Below, piece by piece: positions 9,038 to 17,935 of a DNA stretch of 64,000 nucleotides. The position numbers and the translations under genes were made by a program. The notes under the pieces are model-generated. The model was not told the origin of the DNA, ran no database searches, and was given only the letters and a program-made list of their open reading frames with translations. The stretch's first letter is position 1. Every line of letters begins with the position of its first letter. Source of the stretch: Haemophilus haemolyticus_M (GTDB lineage: Bacteria; Pseudomonadota; Gammaproteobacteria; Enterobacterales; Pasteurellaceae); assembly GCF_003490935.1 (NCBI RefSeq), contig NZ_QQGD01000002.1, forward strand, positions 248,001 to 312,000. Reading direction: 5' to 3'.

Positions 9038-9424
9038 TTATTCCTCAGTAGCTGCTTCAGCAACTTCTGGGCGATCAACTAACTCAATGTATGCCATTGG
9101 TGCATTATCGCCTACACGGAAACCACATTTCAAAATGCGAGTGTAACCACCTGCACGTTGAGCAAAACGTGGACCTAATTCATTAAATAATTTTGCAACA
9201 GTTTCAACGTTGCGAGTACGAGCGAATGCTAAACGACGGTTTGCAACGCTATCTACTTTTGCTAATGTAATTAACGGTTCAACTACACGGCGTAATTCTT
9301 TAGCTTTAGGCAAAGTAGTCTTAATGATTTCATGACTAACTAAAGCACTTGCTAAGTTACGAAACATCGCTTGGCGATGGCTGCTATTACGGTTTAGTTG
9401 ACGACCACTCTTACGATGGCGCAT
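9038..9424 (-). CDS. rplQ: Ribosomal protein L17
   Basis: L17 binds 23S rRNA near the tunnel exit. The N terminus MRHRKSGRQLNRNSSHR is diagnostic. It is 128 residues long with an acidic tail (EVAEAATEE). It is the last gene of the alpha operon, 40 bases after rpoA, and is followed by the operon terminator. Confidence 0.98.
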   Translation of the reverse strand: MRHRKSGRQLNRNSSHRQAMFRNLASALVSHEIIKTTLPKAKELRRVVEPLITLAKVDSVANRRLAFARTRNVETVAKLFNELGPRFAQRAGGYTRILKCGFRVGDNAPMAYIELVDRPEVAEAATEE

Positions 9425-9464
9425 GATCTTATCCTTCTCAGAAAAATCTTAACCTATGACCAAA

Positions 9465-10454
9465 CTAGTCTTCAGCAATACTTGCTGGTGGCCAATTCTC
9501 AAGGCGCATACCAAGTGACAAGCCACGTGAAGCGAGCACATCCTTAATTTCAGTAAGAGATTTCTTACCAAGATTAGGTGTTTTTAATAATTCAACTTCT
9601 GTACGTTGTACTAAATCACCGATATAATGAATTGTTTCTGCTTTCAAACAGTTAGCAGAACGAACTGTCAACTCTAAATCATCTACAGGACGTAATAAAA
9701 TCGGATCAAATTCCGGTTTTTCTTCCTTAATCTCAGGTTGACGAACATCACGCAAATCAACGAATGCATCGAGTTGCTCTGCTAAGATTGTTGCAGCACG
9801 ACGAATTGCTTCTTCGGGCTCAAGCGTACCATTAGTTTCTAACTCAATAACAAGTTTATCTAGGTCAGTACGTTGTTCAACACGAGCGGCCTCAACATTA
9901 TATGCAATGCGATCAACTGGGCTGTAACAAGCATCAACAAGTAAGCGACCAATTGGACGCTCCTCTGCTTGACTATGAGTGCGAGCCGAAGCTGGAACAT
10001 ATCCTCTACCACGCTGAACTCGAATACGCATACTGATTGATGCATTTTCGTCAGTTAAGTGACAGATTACATGATTCGGATTCACAATTTCAACATCACC
10101 ATCATGGGTGATATCCGCTGCAACAACAGGGCCAATTCCAGATTTATTTAGTGTCAGAATAACATCATCTTTATTCTGTACTTTAACCGCTAGACCTTTA
10201 AGGTTTAAAAGAACTTCAAGAATATCTTCTTGAACACCTTCCTTACTACTATATTCGTGCAATACGCCGTCAATTTCCACTTCAGTTACAGCACAACCTG
10301 GCATTGAAGACAGAAGGATACGACGTAATGCATTACCTAGAGTATGGCCAAAACCACGCTCTAACGGCTCTAAGATCACTTTAGCATGAGTTGAACTAAT
10401 TTGTTCAATATCTACTAAACGTGGTTTTAAAAATTCTGTAACAGAACCCTGCAT
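9465..10454 (-). CDS. rpoA: RNA polymerase alpha subunit
   Basis: Alpha dimerises to seed RNA polymerase assembly through its N-terminal domain and contacts UP elements and activators through its C-terminal domain. The 329-residue protein has the normal length. The N-terminal assembly motif GFGHTLGNALRRILLSS is visible near residue 35. The C-terminal domain carries VRSANCLKAE, whose Arg corresponds to E. coli R265, and TPNLGKKSLTEIK. It lies between rpsD and rplQ, as in enteric bacteria. Confidence 0.98.
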   Translation of the reverse strand: MQGSVTEFLKPRLVDIEQISSTHAKVILEPLERGFGHTLGNALRRILLSSMPGCAVTEVEIDGVLHEYSSKEGVQEDILEVLLNLKGLAVKVQNKDDVILTLNKSGIGPVVAADITHDGDVEIVNPNHVICHLTDENASISMRIRVQRGRGYVPASARTHSQAEERPIGRLLVDACYSPVDRIAYNVEAARVEQRTDLDKLVIELETNGTLEPEEAIRRAATILAEQLDAFVDLRDVRQPEIKEEKPEFDPILLRPVDDLELTVRSANCLKAETIHYIGDLVQRTEVELLKTPNLGKKSLTEIKDVLASRGLSLGMRLENWPPASIAED

Positions 10455-10485
10455 TTTATCCTCTCTTTGCTTTTAAGCTTAACTA

Positions 10486-11106
10486 TTATTTAGAGTAAAG
10501 CTCAACGATCAGATGTTCGTTAATATCTGCTGATAAATCAGAACGTTCAGGAACACGTTTGAACACACCTTCCATTTTTGCAGAATCAACTTCTAACCAT
10601 GTTGGTTTTTCTCTTTGTTCTGCTAATTCTAATGACGCTTTAATACGTGCTTGTTTTTTAGATTTCTCACGAACAGCAACAACATCATTTACAGAAACTT
10701 GGAAAGATGGAATGTTAACAACACGACCATTTACAACAATCGCTTTATGGCTCACTAATTGGCGAGCTTCTGCACGAGTTGCAGCAAATCCCATGCGATA
10801 AACAACGTTATCCAATCTACCTTCTAATAACACTAATAAATTCTCACCAGTGTTACCTTTTAAACGGTTTGCTTCTTTATAGTAGTTACGGAATTGACGT
10901 TCTAAAATACCATAGATACGACGAACTTTTTGTTTTTCACGTAATTGACTACCATAGTCAGACAAACGCGGTTTACGAGCACCATGTTGACCAGGTGCTG
11001 TATCAATTTTACATTTTGAATCAATCGCACGCACGCCTGATTTAAGAAATAAATCAGTACCTTCACGACGGCTGAGCTTGAGTTTTGGACCCAAATATCT
11101 TGCCAT
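10486..11106 (-). CDS. rpsD: Ribosomal protein S4
   Basis: S4 nucleates 30S assembly on 16S rRNA. In E. coli it also represses the alpha operon by binding the leader before rpsM. The 206-residue protein starts MARYLGPKLKLSRREGTDL and holds an S4 RNA-binding domain (RLDNVVYRMGFAATRAEARQ) in the middle. A regulatory target for it is proposed at 11899-11990. Confidence 0.98.
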   Translation of the reverse strand: MARYLGPKLKLSRREGTDLFLKSGVRAIDSKCKIDTAPGQHGARKPRLSDYGSQLREKQKVRRIYGILERQFRNYYKEANRLKGNTGENLLVLLEGRLDNVVYRMGFAATRAEARQLVSHKAIVVNGRVVNIPSFQVSVNDVVAVREKSKKQARIKASLELAEQREKPTWLEVDSAKMEGVFKRVPERSDLSADINEHLIVELYSK

Positions 11107-11135
11107 TTTCTTTCTCCAACTATCCTATATACGTC

Positions 11136-11525
11136 TTAAACACGACGTTTTTTCGGTGGACGACAACCGTTATGAGGAATCGGAGTCACATCAGTAATAT
11201 TCGTGATACGGAAACCCGCTGCGTTTAACGCGCGAATTGTAGATTCACGACCTGGACCCGGACCTTTAACCATAACTTCCAAGTTCTTTAAGCCGAATTC
11301 TTTAACAATTTCAGCACAACGTTCAGCAGCAACTTGCGCAGCGAACGGGGTAGATTTACGAGAACCACGGAAACCTGAACCACCTGCAGTCGCCCATGCT
11401 AGAGCGTTACCTTGACGGTCAGTAATAGTAACGATTGTATTATTGAAAGATGCGTGAATATGTGCTACGCCATCTACGACTTGTTTTTTTACACGTTTAC
11501 GTGCACGAACTGGTGTTTTAGCCAT
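11136..11525 (-). CDS. rpsK: Ribosomal protein S11
   Basis: S11 sits on the 30S platform beside the mRNA exit. It is 129 residues with HASFNNTIVTITDRQGN early and the C-terminal family signature around NAAGFRITNITDVTPIPHN, ending in the basic GCRPPKKRRV. It is spaced 16 bases from rpsM and 29 from rpsD within the alpha operon. Confidence 0.98.
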   Translation of the reverse strand: MAKTPVRARKRVKKQVVDGVAHIHASFNNTIVTITDRQGNALAWATAGGSGFRGSRKSTPFAAQVAAERCAEIVKEFGLKNLEVMVKGPGPGRESTIRALNAAGFRITNITDVTPIPHNGCRPPKKRRV

Positions 11526-11541
11526 TCTTTATTTACCCCGA

Positions 11542-11898
11542 CTATTTTTTGATCGGCTTACGTGGACCCTTACGGGTACGCGCATTAGTTTTAGTACGTT
11601 GACCACGTACCGGTAAACTACGACGGTGACGTAAACCACGATAACAACCTAAGTCTAAAAGACGTTTGATGTTTAATGTTACTTCACGACGTAAATCACC
11701 TTCAACGGTAAATTTACCAACTTCGTCACGCAGTTTGTCAATCTGCTCTTCAGACAATTCTCTGATCTTAACATCTTCAGCAATACCCGCCGCAGCACAA
11801 ATAGCTTTTGAACGAGTCTTACCGATACCGTAAATTGCAGTTAAAGCGATTACAGCGTGTTTGTGATCAGGAATGTTAATGCCTGCAATACGGGCCAC
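11542..11898 (-). CDS. rpsM: Ribosomal protein S13, GTG start
   Basis: S13 lies in the 30S head and contacts the P-site tRNA and the 50S subunit. The 118 residues begin MARIAGINIPDHKHAVIAL and end in a lysine/arginine-rich tail that reaches the tRNA. The start codon is GTG, five bases after AGGAG. It is the first gene of the alpha operon, downstream of its own promoter and a structured leader, as expected for translational control by S4. Confidence 0.97.
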   Translation of the reverse strand: MARIAGINIPDHKHAVIALTAIYGIGKTRSKAICAAAGIAEDVKIRELSEEQIDKLRDEVGKFTVEGDLRREVTLNIKRLLDLGCYRGLRHRRSLPVRGQRTKTNARTRKGPRKPIKK

Positions 11899-11990
11899 TA
11901 TGCACTCCTATTATTTTAACTAATTTGATATTCTGATCTTGAAAAGCCCGTTTTCAGGATACTCAAACAGAATACCAAGGACATAAATGA
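11899..11990 (-). promoter_or_regulatory. Alpha-operon leader (S4 control region)
   Basis: The leader before rpsM can pair GGTATTCTG with CAGAATATC to form a stem that closes over an A/C-rich region, and the ribosome-binding site and GTG start follow directly. This resembles the alpha-operon leader that S4 traps as a pseudoknot in E. coli. The pairing was found by eye; the full pseudoknot was not modelled. Confidence 0.55.
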
Positions 11991-11997
11991 GCTGAGC

Positions 11998-12026
11998 AGT
12001 ATAACTGCTCAACTGGTTCTTTGCAA
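11998..12026 (-). promoter_or_regulatory. Promoter of the alpha operon
   Basis: On the minus strand, TTGCAA, 17 bases, TATACT lies between rpmJ and rpsM. This lets rpsM-rplQ be transcribed independently of the spc operon. Confidence 0.75.
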
Positions 12027-12039
12027 GAAAAAATATGAA

Positions 12040-12153
12040 TTAACCTTGACGTTGTTTATGCTTAGGATCGCTGCACAATACACGCACAACACCTTCACGT
12101 TTAACAATTTTACAGTTACGACACATTTTCTTTACGGAAGCACGAACTTTCAT
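12040..12153 (-). CDS. rpmJ: Ribosomal protein L36
   Basis: This 37-residue protein is a small 50S component. It begins [17 protein letters not shown] and ends PKHKQRQG. The pattern C-x2-C ... C-x4-H shows that it is the zinc-binding form. It is the last gene of the spc operon, 28 bases after secY, with the alpha promoter just beyond it. Confidence 0.97.
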
Positions 12154-12181
12154 TGCTTATCCTTTTCTACTAAATGAACAA

Positions 12182-13507
12182 TTATTGTCCAAAACCTTTA
12201 AGGTTTGCTTTTTTCAACGCAGATTCATATTGAGACGACATTAAGTGACTCTGAACCTGCACGATGAAATCCATAATTACAACGACTACAATTAAAAGAG
12301 ATGTTCCACCGAAGTAAAATTTTACATCCCAAGCCGATGTCATAATATAAGGAACTAAACACACAAACGTTACATAAAGACCGCCAATTAGTGTAAGACG
12401 AGTCATAACTTTATCAATATAACGAGATGTTTGTTCCCCTGGTCTAATTCCTGGAATAAATGCACCAGATTTTTTTAGATTATCTGCTGTATCTCGCGGA
12501 TTATACTGCATTGCAGTGTAAAAGAAGCTAAAGAAAATAATTGCTACAGCATAAACAAGCAAATAAAGAGGTTGCCCCGGATTCAACAGCATAGATAAGT
12601 TATTTAACCACTCAAACTTATCATTTTGTCCAAACCATTGAGTTAAGGTAGCAGGAAATAAAATAATACTTGAGGCAAAAATTGCCGGCATTACGTTTGC
12701 CATATTTACTTTCAATGGTAAATGTGTCGAATGACCACCTAAAATTTGACGACCTTGTTGACGCTTTGCATATTCAACGCGAATTCTACGCTGTCCTCTT
12801 TCAACAAAAACAACGAAATAAGTTACTGCAAATACAATAGCTGCGATAAGAAGAAGCACTAATGGATGCATCTGTCCTTGACGAGCCTGCTCAATAGTTT
12901 GAAGTATAGCTGATGGTAAACCAGCTACGATACCGCCAAAAACAAGAATTGAAATACCGTTACCAATACCTCTTTCAGTAATTTGTTCACCTAACCACAT
13001 GAGGAACATAGTTCCAGTTACTAAGCTAACAACTGAAGTAAAGTAAAAACCAAATCCAACATTTGGCACTAAGCCAGGTAACATATTTGGTAAACCTGTT
13101 GAAATAGCTACTGCCTGAATGGTTGCAAAAACAACTGTCGCATACCGAGTATACTTAGAAATTTTACGTTGACCAGCAGCACCTTCTTTCTTTAATTCTG
13201 CTAAAGCAGGAGAAACCGTTGCAAGCAACTGAATTACAATAGATGCCGAGATATACGGCATAATACCTAATGCTAAGATAGATGCACGGCTTAATGCACC
13301 ACCAGAGAACATATTAAACATGTCAATGATGGTGCCTTTTTGTTGTTCAACTAATTGAGCTAGCACAGCCGCATCAATACCAGGAACCGGAATGAAAGAA
13401 CCAATTCGGTAAACGATAAGCGCACCTAAAACGAAAAGTAATCGGCTTTTTAATTCACCTTTACCGCTATTAGTACTTCTTGCTTGATAACCTGGTTGTT
13501 TAGCCAT
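12182..13507 (-). CDS. secY: Protein translocase subunit SecY
   Basis: SecY is the channel of the inner-membrane Sec translocon (with SecE and SecG). The 441-residue protein has ten hydrophobic segments. The first family signature is at PVPGIDAAVLAQ (plug region), and the basic cytoplasmic loops QRRIRVEYAKRQQGRQ and IPGIRPGEQTSRYID that bind SecA and the ribosome are present. It sits between rplO and rpmJ, the classical spc position. Confidence 0.98.
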   Translation of the reverse strand: MAKQPGYQARSTNSGKGELKSRLLFVLGALIVYRIGSFIPVPGIDAAVLAQLVEQQKGTIIDMFNMFSGGALSRASILALGIMPYISASIVIQLLATVSPALAELKKEGAAGQRKISKYTRYATVVFATIQAVAISTGLPNMLPGLVPNVGFGFYFTSVVSLVTGTMFLMWLGEQITERGIGNGISILVFGGIVAGLPSAILQTIEQARQGQMHPLVLLLIAAIVFAVTYFVVFVERGQRRIRVEYAKRQQGRQILGGHSTHLPLKVNMANVMPAIFASSIILFPATLTQWFGQNDKFEWLNNLSMLLNPGQPLYLLVYAVAIIFFSFFYTAMQYNPRDTADNLKKSGAFIPGIRPGEQTSRYIDKVMTRLTLIGGLYVTFVCLVPYIMTSAWDVKFYFGGTSLLIVVVVIMDFIVQVQSHLMSSQYESALKKANLKGFGQ

Positions 13508-13514
13508 TTGCTAA

Positions 13515-13949
13515 TTATTCCTCAACTGAACCGCCAGCAGCTTCAATCGCTGCTTTTGCACCCTTAGTTACACGCAAACCACGAACTGTTACTGCAGATT
13601 TCACTTCACCCGCTAAAACTACTTTAGCGAATTGGATATCTTTAGTTAAGATATTTGCTGCTTTTAATGTTTCTAAGGTTACTACATTACCTTCAACTTT
13701 GGTTAACTCATTCAAACGAACTTCTGCAGTTACTGCAGCTTTCATTGAAGTAAAACCAAATTTTGGTAAACGACGGTATAACGGCATCTGACCACCTTCG
13801 AAACCGCGACGAACACCGCCACCAGTACGAGATTTTTGACCTTTATGACCACGGCCACCAGTCTTGCCTAAACCTGAACCAATACCACGACCGAGGCGTT
13901 TAGCGCTATGCTTTGCACCTTCAGCCGGAGATAGAGTATTTAAACGCAT
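13515..13949 (-). CDS. rplO: Ribosomal protein L15
   Basis: L15 is a late-assembly 50S protein with a long basic N-terminal arm. It is 144 residues: the N-terminal half is glycine- and basic-rich (RLGRGIGSGLGKTGGRGHKG), the C-terminal half globular. It is separated from rpmD by three bases and from secY by seven, so translation is probably coupled. Confidence 0.98.
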   Translation of the reverse strand: MRLNTLSPAEGAKHSAKRLGRGIGSGLGKTGGRGHKGQKSRTGGGVRRGFEGGQMPLYRRLPKFGFTSMKAAVTAEVRLNELTKVEGNVVTLETLKAANILTKDIQFAKVVLAGEVKSAVTVRGLRVTKGAKAAIEAAGGSVEE

Positions 13950-13952
13950 CTC

Positions 13953-14132
13953 TTACTCCTCCACTTTAACCATGTATGAAACTTGGTTAATCATACCACG
14001 TACTGCAGGCGTATCAATTAACTCAACAGTGTGGTGCATATGGCGAAGACCAAGACCACGCAAGGTAGTTTTATGCTTCGGTAAACGAGCAATTGAGCTA
14101 CGAACTTGTGTTACTTTAATAGTTTTAGCCAT
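13953..14132 (-). CDS. rpmD: Ribosomal protein L30
   Basis: L30 is a 59-residue protein of the 50S subunit. It starts MAKTIKVTQVRSSIARLPKH and contains LRGLGLRHMHHTVELID, the conserved L30 core. It fills the gap between rpsE (six bases upstream) and rplO. Confidence 0.97.
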   Translation of the reverse strand: MAKTIKVTQVRSSIARLPKHKTTLRGLGLRHMHHTVELIDTPAVRGMINQVSYMVKVEE

Positions 14133-14138
14133 TATTCA

Positions 14139-14639
14139 TTACCCCAAGATTTCATCAACAGTTTTACCGCGTTTTGCAGCAACCATTTCTGGTGATTTCA
14201 TGTTTGCTAATGCATCAATAGTTGCACGAACAACGTTAATTGGGTTGGTAGAACCATACGCTTTAGAAAGAACATTGCGTACACCTGCAACTTCCAATAC
14301 TGCACGCATTGCACCACCAGCGATGATACCTGTACCTTCGCTTGCTGGTTGCATAAATACACGTGAACCAGTATGAACACCTTTAACTGGATGCTGTAAT
14401 GTACCTTCATTCAAAGCAACGTTAATCATATTACGACGTGCTTTTTCCATTGCTTTTTGGATCGCTGCTGGAACTTCGCGTGCTTTACCATAACCAAAAC
14501 CTACTCGGCCATTACCATCGCCCACCACAGTTAATGCAGTGAAACTCATAATACGACCACCTTTTACAGTTTTTGATACACGGTTTACTGCGATTAGCTT
14601 CTCTTGCAGTTCACCAACTTGTTTTTCGATGTTTGACAT
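14139..14639 (-). CDS. rpsE: Ribosomal protein S5
   Basis: S5 takes part in decoding accuracy and in mRNA unwinding at the entry channel. The 166 residues include the N-terminal double-stranded-RNA-binding-like domain (NRVSKTVKGGRIMSFTAL) and the C-terminal TNPINVVRATIDAL. Confidence 0.98.
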   Translation of the reverse strand: MSNIEKQVGELQEKLIAVNRVSKTVKGGRIMSFTALTVVGDGNGRVGFGYGKAREVPAAIQKAMEKARRNMINVALNEGTLQHPVKGVHTGSRVFMQPASEGTGIIAGGAMRAVLEVAGVRNVLSKAYGSTNPINVVRATIDALANMKSPEMVAAKRGKTVDEILG

Positions 14640-14653
14640 CTCAATTTACCTCA

Positions 14654-15007
14654 TTAGAACTGTAGACCAGCTTCACGTGCAGCGTCCGCTAAAGTTTGGA
14701 CACGACCATGATATTTAAAACCGGAACGATCAAAAGCAACAGCTTGAACGCCTTTTGCTAATGCGCGTTCTGCAACAGCTTTACCTACTGCAGCAGCAGC
14801 ATCTTTATTACCGGTGTATTTTACTTGCTCACGAATTGCTTTCTCAACAGTTGAAGCAGCGGCAAGCACTTCTGAACCGTTTGGTGCAATAACTTGTGCA
14901 TAAATATGACGTGGAGTGCGGTGAATAACTAAACGAGTTACACCTTGCTCTCTCATCATATGACGAGCACGAGCTGCACGACGGATACGAGCTGATTTCT
15001 TATCCAT
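14654..15007 (-). CDS. rplR: Ribosomal protein L18
   Basis: L18 binds 5S rRNA together with L5 and L25. The protein is 117 residues, starts MDKKSARIRRAARARHMMR (the basic arm that clamps 5S rRNA) and ends LADAAREAGLQF. It lies 13 bases after rplF. Confidence 0.98.
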   Translation of the reverse strand: MDKKSARIRRAARARHMMREQGVTRLVIHRTPRHIYAQVIAPNGSEVLAAASTVEKAIREQVKYTGNKDAAAAVGKAVAERALAKGVQAVAFDRSGFKYHGRVQTLADAAREAGLQF

Positions 15008-15020
15008 AGTGTTACCTTAA

Positions 15021-15554
15021 TTATTTCTTCTTAGCCTCTTTGATACGTACCACTTCATCAGCGTAACGTACCCCTTTACCTTTATAAGGTTCAGGACGGC
15101 GATAAGCACGAATATCTGCTGCAACTTGACCGATCAACTGTTTGTCTGCACCTTTCAACACGATTTCGGTTTGAGATGGACATTCTGCAGTAATACCTGC
15201 CGGCAAAGTGTGCTCTACTGGGTGAGAATAACCTAAACTTAATGCAATTGCATTGCCTTTAAGTTGAGCTCTGTAACCTACACCCACCAATACTAATTTT
15301 TTAGTGAAACCTTCAGTAACGCCGATAACCATTGCATTAACTAATGCACGAGCAGTACCCGATTGAGCATTTGCTTCAACAAAACCTTCACGCGGAGTGA
15401 ACGTAAATTGTCCGTTATCTTGTTTTACTTCAACTGATTCATGAATTGTGCGAGATAACTCGCCATTTTTACCTTTTACTGTTAATAGCTGACCGTCGAG
15501 TTTAACTTCAACGCCGGCAGGAATATTAACAGGTGCCTTTGCAACACGAGACAT
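15021..15554 (-). CDS. rplF: Ribosomal protein L6
   Basis: L6 lies at the base of the L7/L12 stalk, near the factor-binding site. The 177 residues consist of two similar domains; the C-terminal one carries the signature RRPEPYKGKGVRYADE. Confidence 0.98.
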   Translation of the reverse strand: MSRVAKAPVNIPAGVEVKLDGQLLTVKGKNGELSRTIHESVEVKQDNGQFTFTPREGFVEANAQSGTARALVNAMVIGVTEGFTKKLVLVGVGYRAQLKGNAIALSLGYSHPVEHTLPAGITAECPSQTEIVLKGADKQLIGQVAADIRAYRRPEPYKGKGVRYADEVVRIKEAKKK

Positions 15555-15569
15555 TTTCCTACCTCTCTA

Positions 15570-15962
15570 TTAAGCTACATAACAGATGATCTCACCGCCT
15601 AAACCTGCTTGACGAGCAGCGCGGTCAGTCATAACACCTTTAGATGTAGAAATAACTGCAACACCTAAACCGCCCATAACTTTTGGTAATTCATCTTTAC
15701 GTTTGTAAATACGAAGACCAGGACGACTTACACGTTGGATGCTTTCTACAACTGGTTTGCCTTGGAAATATTTTAAAGTAATTTCCAATTCAGGTTTAGC
15801 ACCTTCTAAAACTTTTACGCTTTCGATATAACCTTCAGCAGCTAATACGTTGGCAATTGCCACTTTTAGCTTGGAAGAAGGCATATTGATTGCAACTTTG
15901 TTCGCAGCTTGACCGTTACGAATACGGGTCAGCATATCTGCGATTGGATCTTGCATACTCAT
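15570..15962 (-). CDS. rpsH: Ribosomal protein S8
   Basis: S8 binds 16S rRNA helix 21. In E. coli it is the translational repressor of the spc operon, acting near the rplE start. It is 130 residues, begins MSMQDPIADMLTRIRNGQ and ends with the conserved STSKGVMTDRAARQAGLGGE block. Confidence 0.98.
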   Translation of the reverse strand: MSMQDPIADMLTRIRNGQAANKVAINMPSSKLKVAIANVLAAEGYIESVKVLEGAKPELEITLKYFQGKPVVESIQRVSRPGLRIYKRKDELPKVMGGLGVAVISTSKGVMTDRAARQAGLGGEIICYVA

Positions 15963-15998
15963 TGTACTTTTTCTCCGATTCCAAAATAAAGTGGTATA

Positions 15999-16304
15999 TT
16001 ACCAGCTCGCTTTTTTAAGACCTGGGATTTCACCGCGCATTGCAGCTTCACGAACCTTAATTCGGCTTAAACCAAACTTACGTAAAACGCCATGAGGACG
16101 TCCAGTTTGTCGGCAACGGTTACGTTGACGAGATGGGCTAGAATCACGTGGTAAAGTTTGTAACTTTAACACTGCATCCCAACGATCTTCATCAGAGGCA
16201 TTGACATCAGAAATGATTTTCTTTAATTCAACACGTTTTGCGTAGAATTTTTCAGCCAATTTAACGCGTTTTACATCGCGTGCTTTCATTGATTGTTTAG
16301 CCAT
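15999..16304 (-). CDS. rpsN: Ribosomal protein S14 (zinc-free form)
   Basis: S14 is a 30S head protein. At 101 residues this is the long form. It has a single Cys (RNRCRQTGRPHG) rather than the CxxC pairs of the zinc form, so it should not need zinc. The C terminus LSRIKVREAAMRGEIPGLKK is typical. Confidence 0.98.
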   Translation of the reverse strand: MAKQSMKARDVKRVKLAEKFYAKRVELKKIISDVNASDEDRWDAVLKLQTLPRDSSPSRQRNRCRQTGRPHGVLRKFGLSRIKVREAAMRGEIPGLKKASW

Positions 16305-16315
16305 TATAACCTGCC

Positions 16316-16855
16316 TTATTTACGGAATGGGAAATTAAAGGCAGCAAGTAGTGCTTGACCTTCTTCATCATTCTTACCAGTAGTTGTGATAGTGATATCT
16401 AAACCACGTACACGATCTACTTTATCGTAATCGATTTCAGGGAAGATGATTTGTTCACGCACACCCATGCTATAGTTACCACGACCATCGAATGATTTCG
16501 CGCTTAAACCGCGGAAGTCACGAATACGTGGAACAGCAATTGTAATTAAACGTTCAAAGAACTCCCACATACGCTCACCGCGTAGTGTTACTTTACAACC
16601 GATTGGATATCCCTGACGGATTTTAAAGCCAGCAACAGATTTACGAGCTTTAGTTACTAAAGGTTTTTGACCGCTGATTGCTGCTAAGTCCGCTACTGCG
16701 TTGTCTAGCAATTTTTTGTCGGTCAATGCTTCACCCACACCCATATTCAGGGTAATCTTTTCGATTCGTGGGACTTGCATGACAGATTTGTAGCCGAATT
16801 TATTTTTTAATTCGCTTACTACTTGATCTCTGTAGTAATCATGCAGTTTCGCCAT
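16316..16855 (-). CDS. rplE: Ribosomal protein L5
   Basis: L5 joins 5S rRNA to the central protuberance and contacts the P-site tRNA. The 179-residue protein contains the L5 signature around MQVPRIEKITLNMGVGEA, and MGVREQIIFPEIDYDKVDRV later. In E. coli the S8 repressor site overlaps this gene's start; I did not fold the RNA here. Confidence 0.98.
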   Translation of the reverse strand: MAKLHDYYRDQVVSELKNKFGYKSVMQVPRIEKITLNMGVGEALTDKKLLDNAVADLAAISGQKPLVTKARKSVAGFKIRQGYPIGCKVTLRGERMWEFFERLITIAVPRIRDFRGLSAKSFDGRGNYSMGVREQIIFPEIDYDKVDRVRGLDITITTTGKNDEEGQALLAAFNFPFRK

Positions 16856-16872
16856 CGCATTACTCCAGTTTG

Positions 16873-17184
16873 TTAGATAATTTCATTGTTAGATTTGAAG
16901 AAACGTACTTTTTTGCCGTCTTCGAATCTAAAACCTACACGGTCAGCTTTATTTGTTTTAGGATTGAAAATCGCAACATTTGAAGCATCAATTGCAGCTT
17001 CTTTTTTTACTAAACCACCAGCCTTTCCTAATGCAGGAACTGGTTTTTCATGCTTAGTAATGATGTTGATACCTTCAACAAACACTTTACCGTTTGGTAA
17101 CACTTTAGTTACCTTGCCACGTTTGCCCTTATCTTTACCAGTAAGAACAATTACTTCATCATTTTGACGGATTTTAGCAGCCAT
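16873..17184 (-). CDS. rplX: Ribosomal protein L24
   Basis: L24 initiates 50S assembly by binding the 5' part of 23S rRNA. The 103 residues open with a KOW motif (DEVIVLTGKDKGKRGKVTKV). It is the second gene of the spc operon, ten bases after rplN. Confidence 0.98.
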   Translation of the reverse strand: MAAKIRQNDEVIVLTGKDKGKRGKVTKVLPNGKVFVEGINIITKHEKPVPALGKAGGLVKKEAAIDASNVAIFNPKTNKADRVGFRFEDGKKVRFFKSNNEII

Positions 17185-17194
17185 TACATTCCCC

Positions 17195-17566
17195 TTACAG
17201 TACTTCTGGAGCTAAAGAAATGATCTTCATGAATTTCTCAGAACGAAGTTCACGAGTCACTGGTCCAAAAATACGAGTACCGATTGGTTGCTCAGTGTTA
17301 TTATTTAAAATTACACAAGCGTTACCATCGAAACGAATAACTGAGCCATCTGGGCGACGAACACCCTTCTTGGTGCGCACAACAACTGCTTTTAATACAT
17401 CACCTTTTTTCACTTTACCGCGTGGAATTGCTTCTTTTACAGTAATTTTGATGATGTCACCAATCGCAGCATAACGACGGTGCGATCCACCTAGAACCTT
17501 GATACACATTACGCTGCGAGCGCCTGAATTATCAGCAACATCCAGCATAGTCTGTTCTTGGATCAT
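17195..17566 (-). CDS. rplN: Ribosomal protein L14
   Basis: L14 forms an intersubunit bridge and is a binding site of the silencing factor RsfS. It is 123 residues, begins MIQEQTMLDVADNSGARS and carries the family signature AIPRGKVKKGDVLKAVVVRT. It is the first gene of the spc operon, behind its own promoter. Next upstream is accessory DNA rather than rpsQ. Confidence 0.98.
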   Translation of the reverse strand: MIQEQTMLDVADNSGARSVMCIKVLGGSHRRYAAIGDIIKITVKEAIPRGKVKKGDVLKAVVVRTKKGVRRPDGSVIRFDGNACVILNNNTEQPIGTRIFGPVTRELRSEKFMKIISLAPEVL

Positions 17567-17652
17567 ATTAGTGCTCCGTTAAGATTAAAAAAACACCCTT
17601 TCGGGACGAACCCATCCGCACTATTCGGATAGGAATGGCGGATAGGTGGCGG

Positions 17653-17681
17653 ATTCTATCAAAAGAAAAAGAGAAAGGCAA
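17653..17681 (-). promoter_or_regulatory. Promoter of the spc operon
   Basis: On the minus strand, TTGCCT, 17 bases, TAGAAT is followed by the G+C-rich CCGCCACC, a discriminator typical of stringently controlled ribosomal promoters. A short CCCG-AAA-GGG hairpin and a T run between it and rplN may act as an attenuator. The rest of 17567-17935 holds one uptake signal (near 17740) and nothing else recognisable. Confidence 0.75.
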
Positions 17682-17935
17682 TGATAATTTACCTTCCTCT
17701 TCTTAACCTATTTACTAAATAACCTAGGTGAAATTTACCGCACTTTTTAGAATTATAAGATATCCCTATACTCTTAAAAATTCATTGAATGAAAAATAAA
17801 CTGCAGAAAAAATGAAATGCTCGCTTACCTTAGATAAATTCATAAGTTTTTAGATTTGGGGAAATTTTCCTTGCCTAAAAGACAGAGATACCTATCAAGT
17901 TCTTTTAAAGAAAACATTTCTAATTTATAAAATCT

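Noticed and set aside
10559..11045. Plus-strand open frames inside rpsD
   Set aside because: They mirror a strongly conserved gene on the other strand; no ribosome-binding site and no family resemblance.
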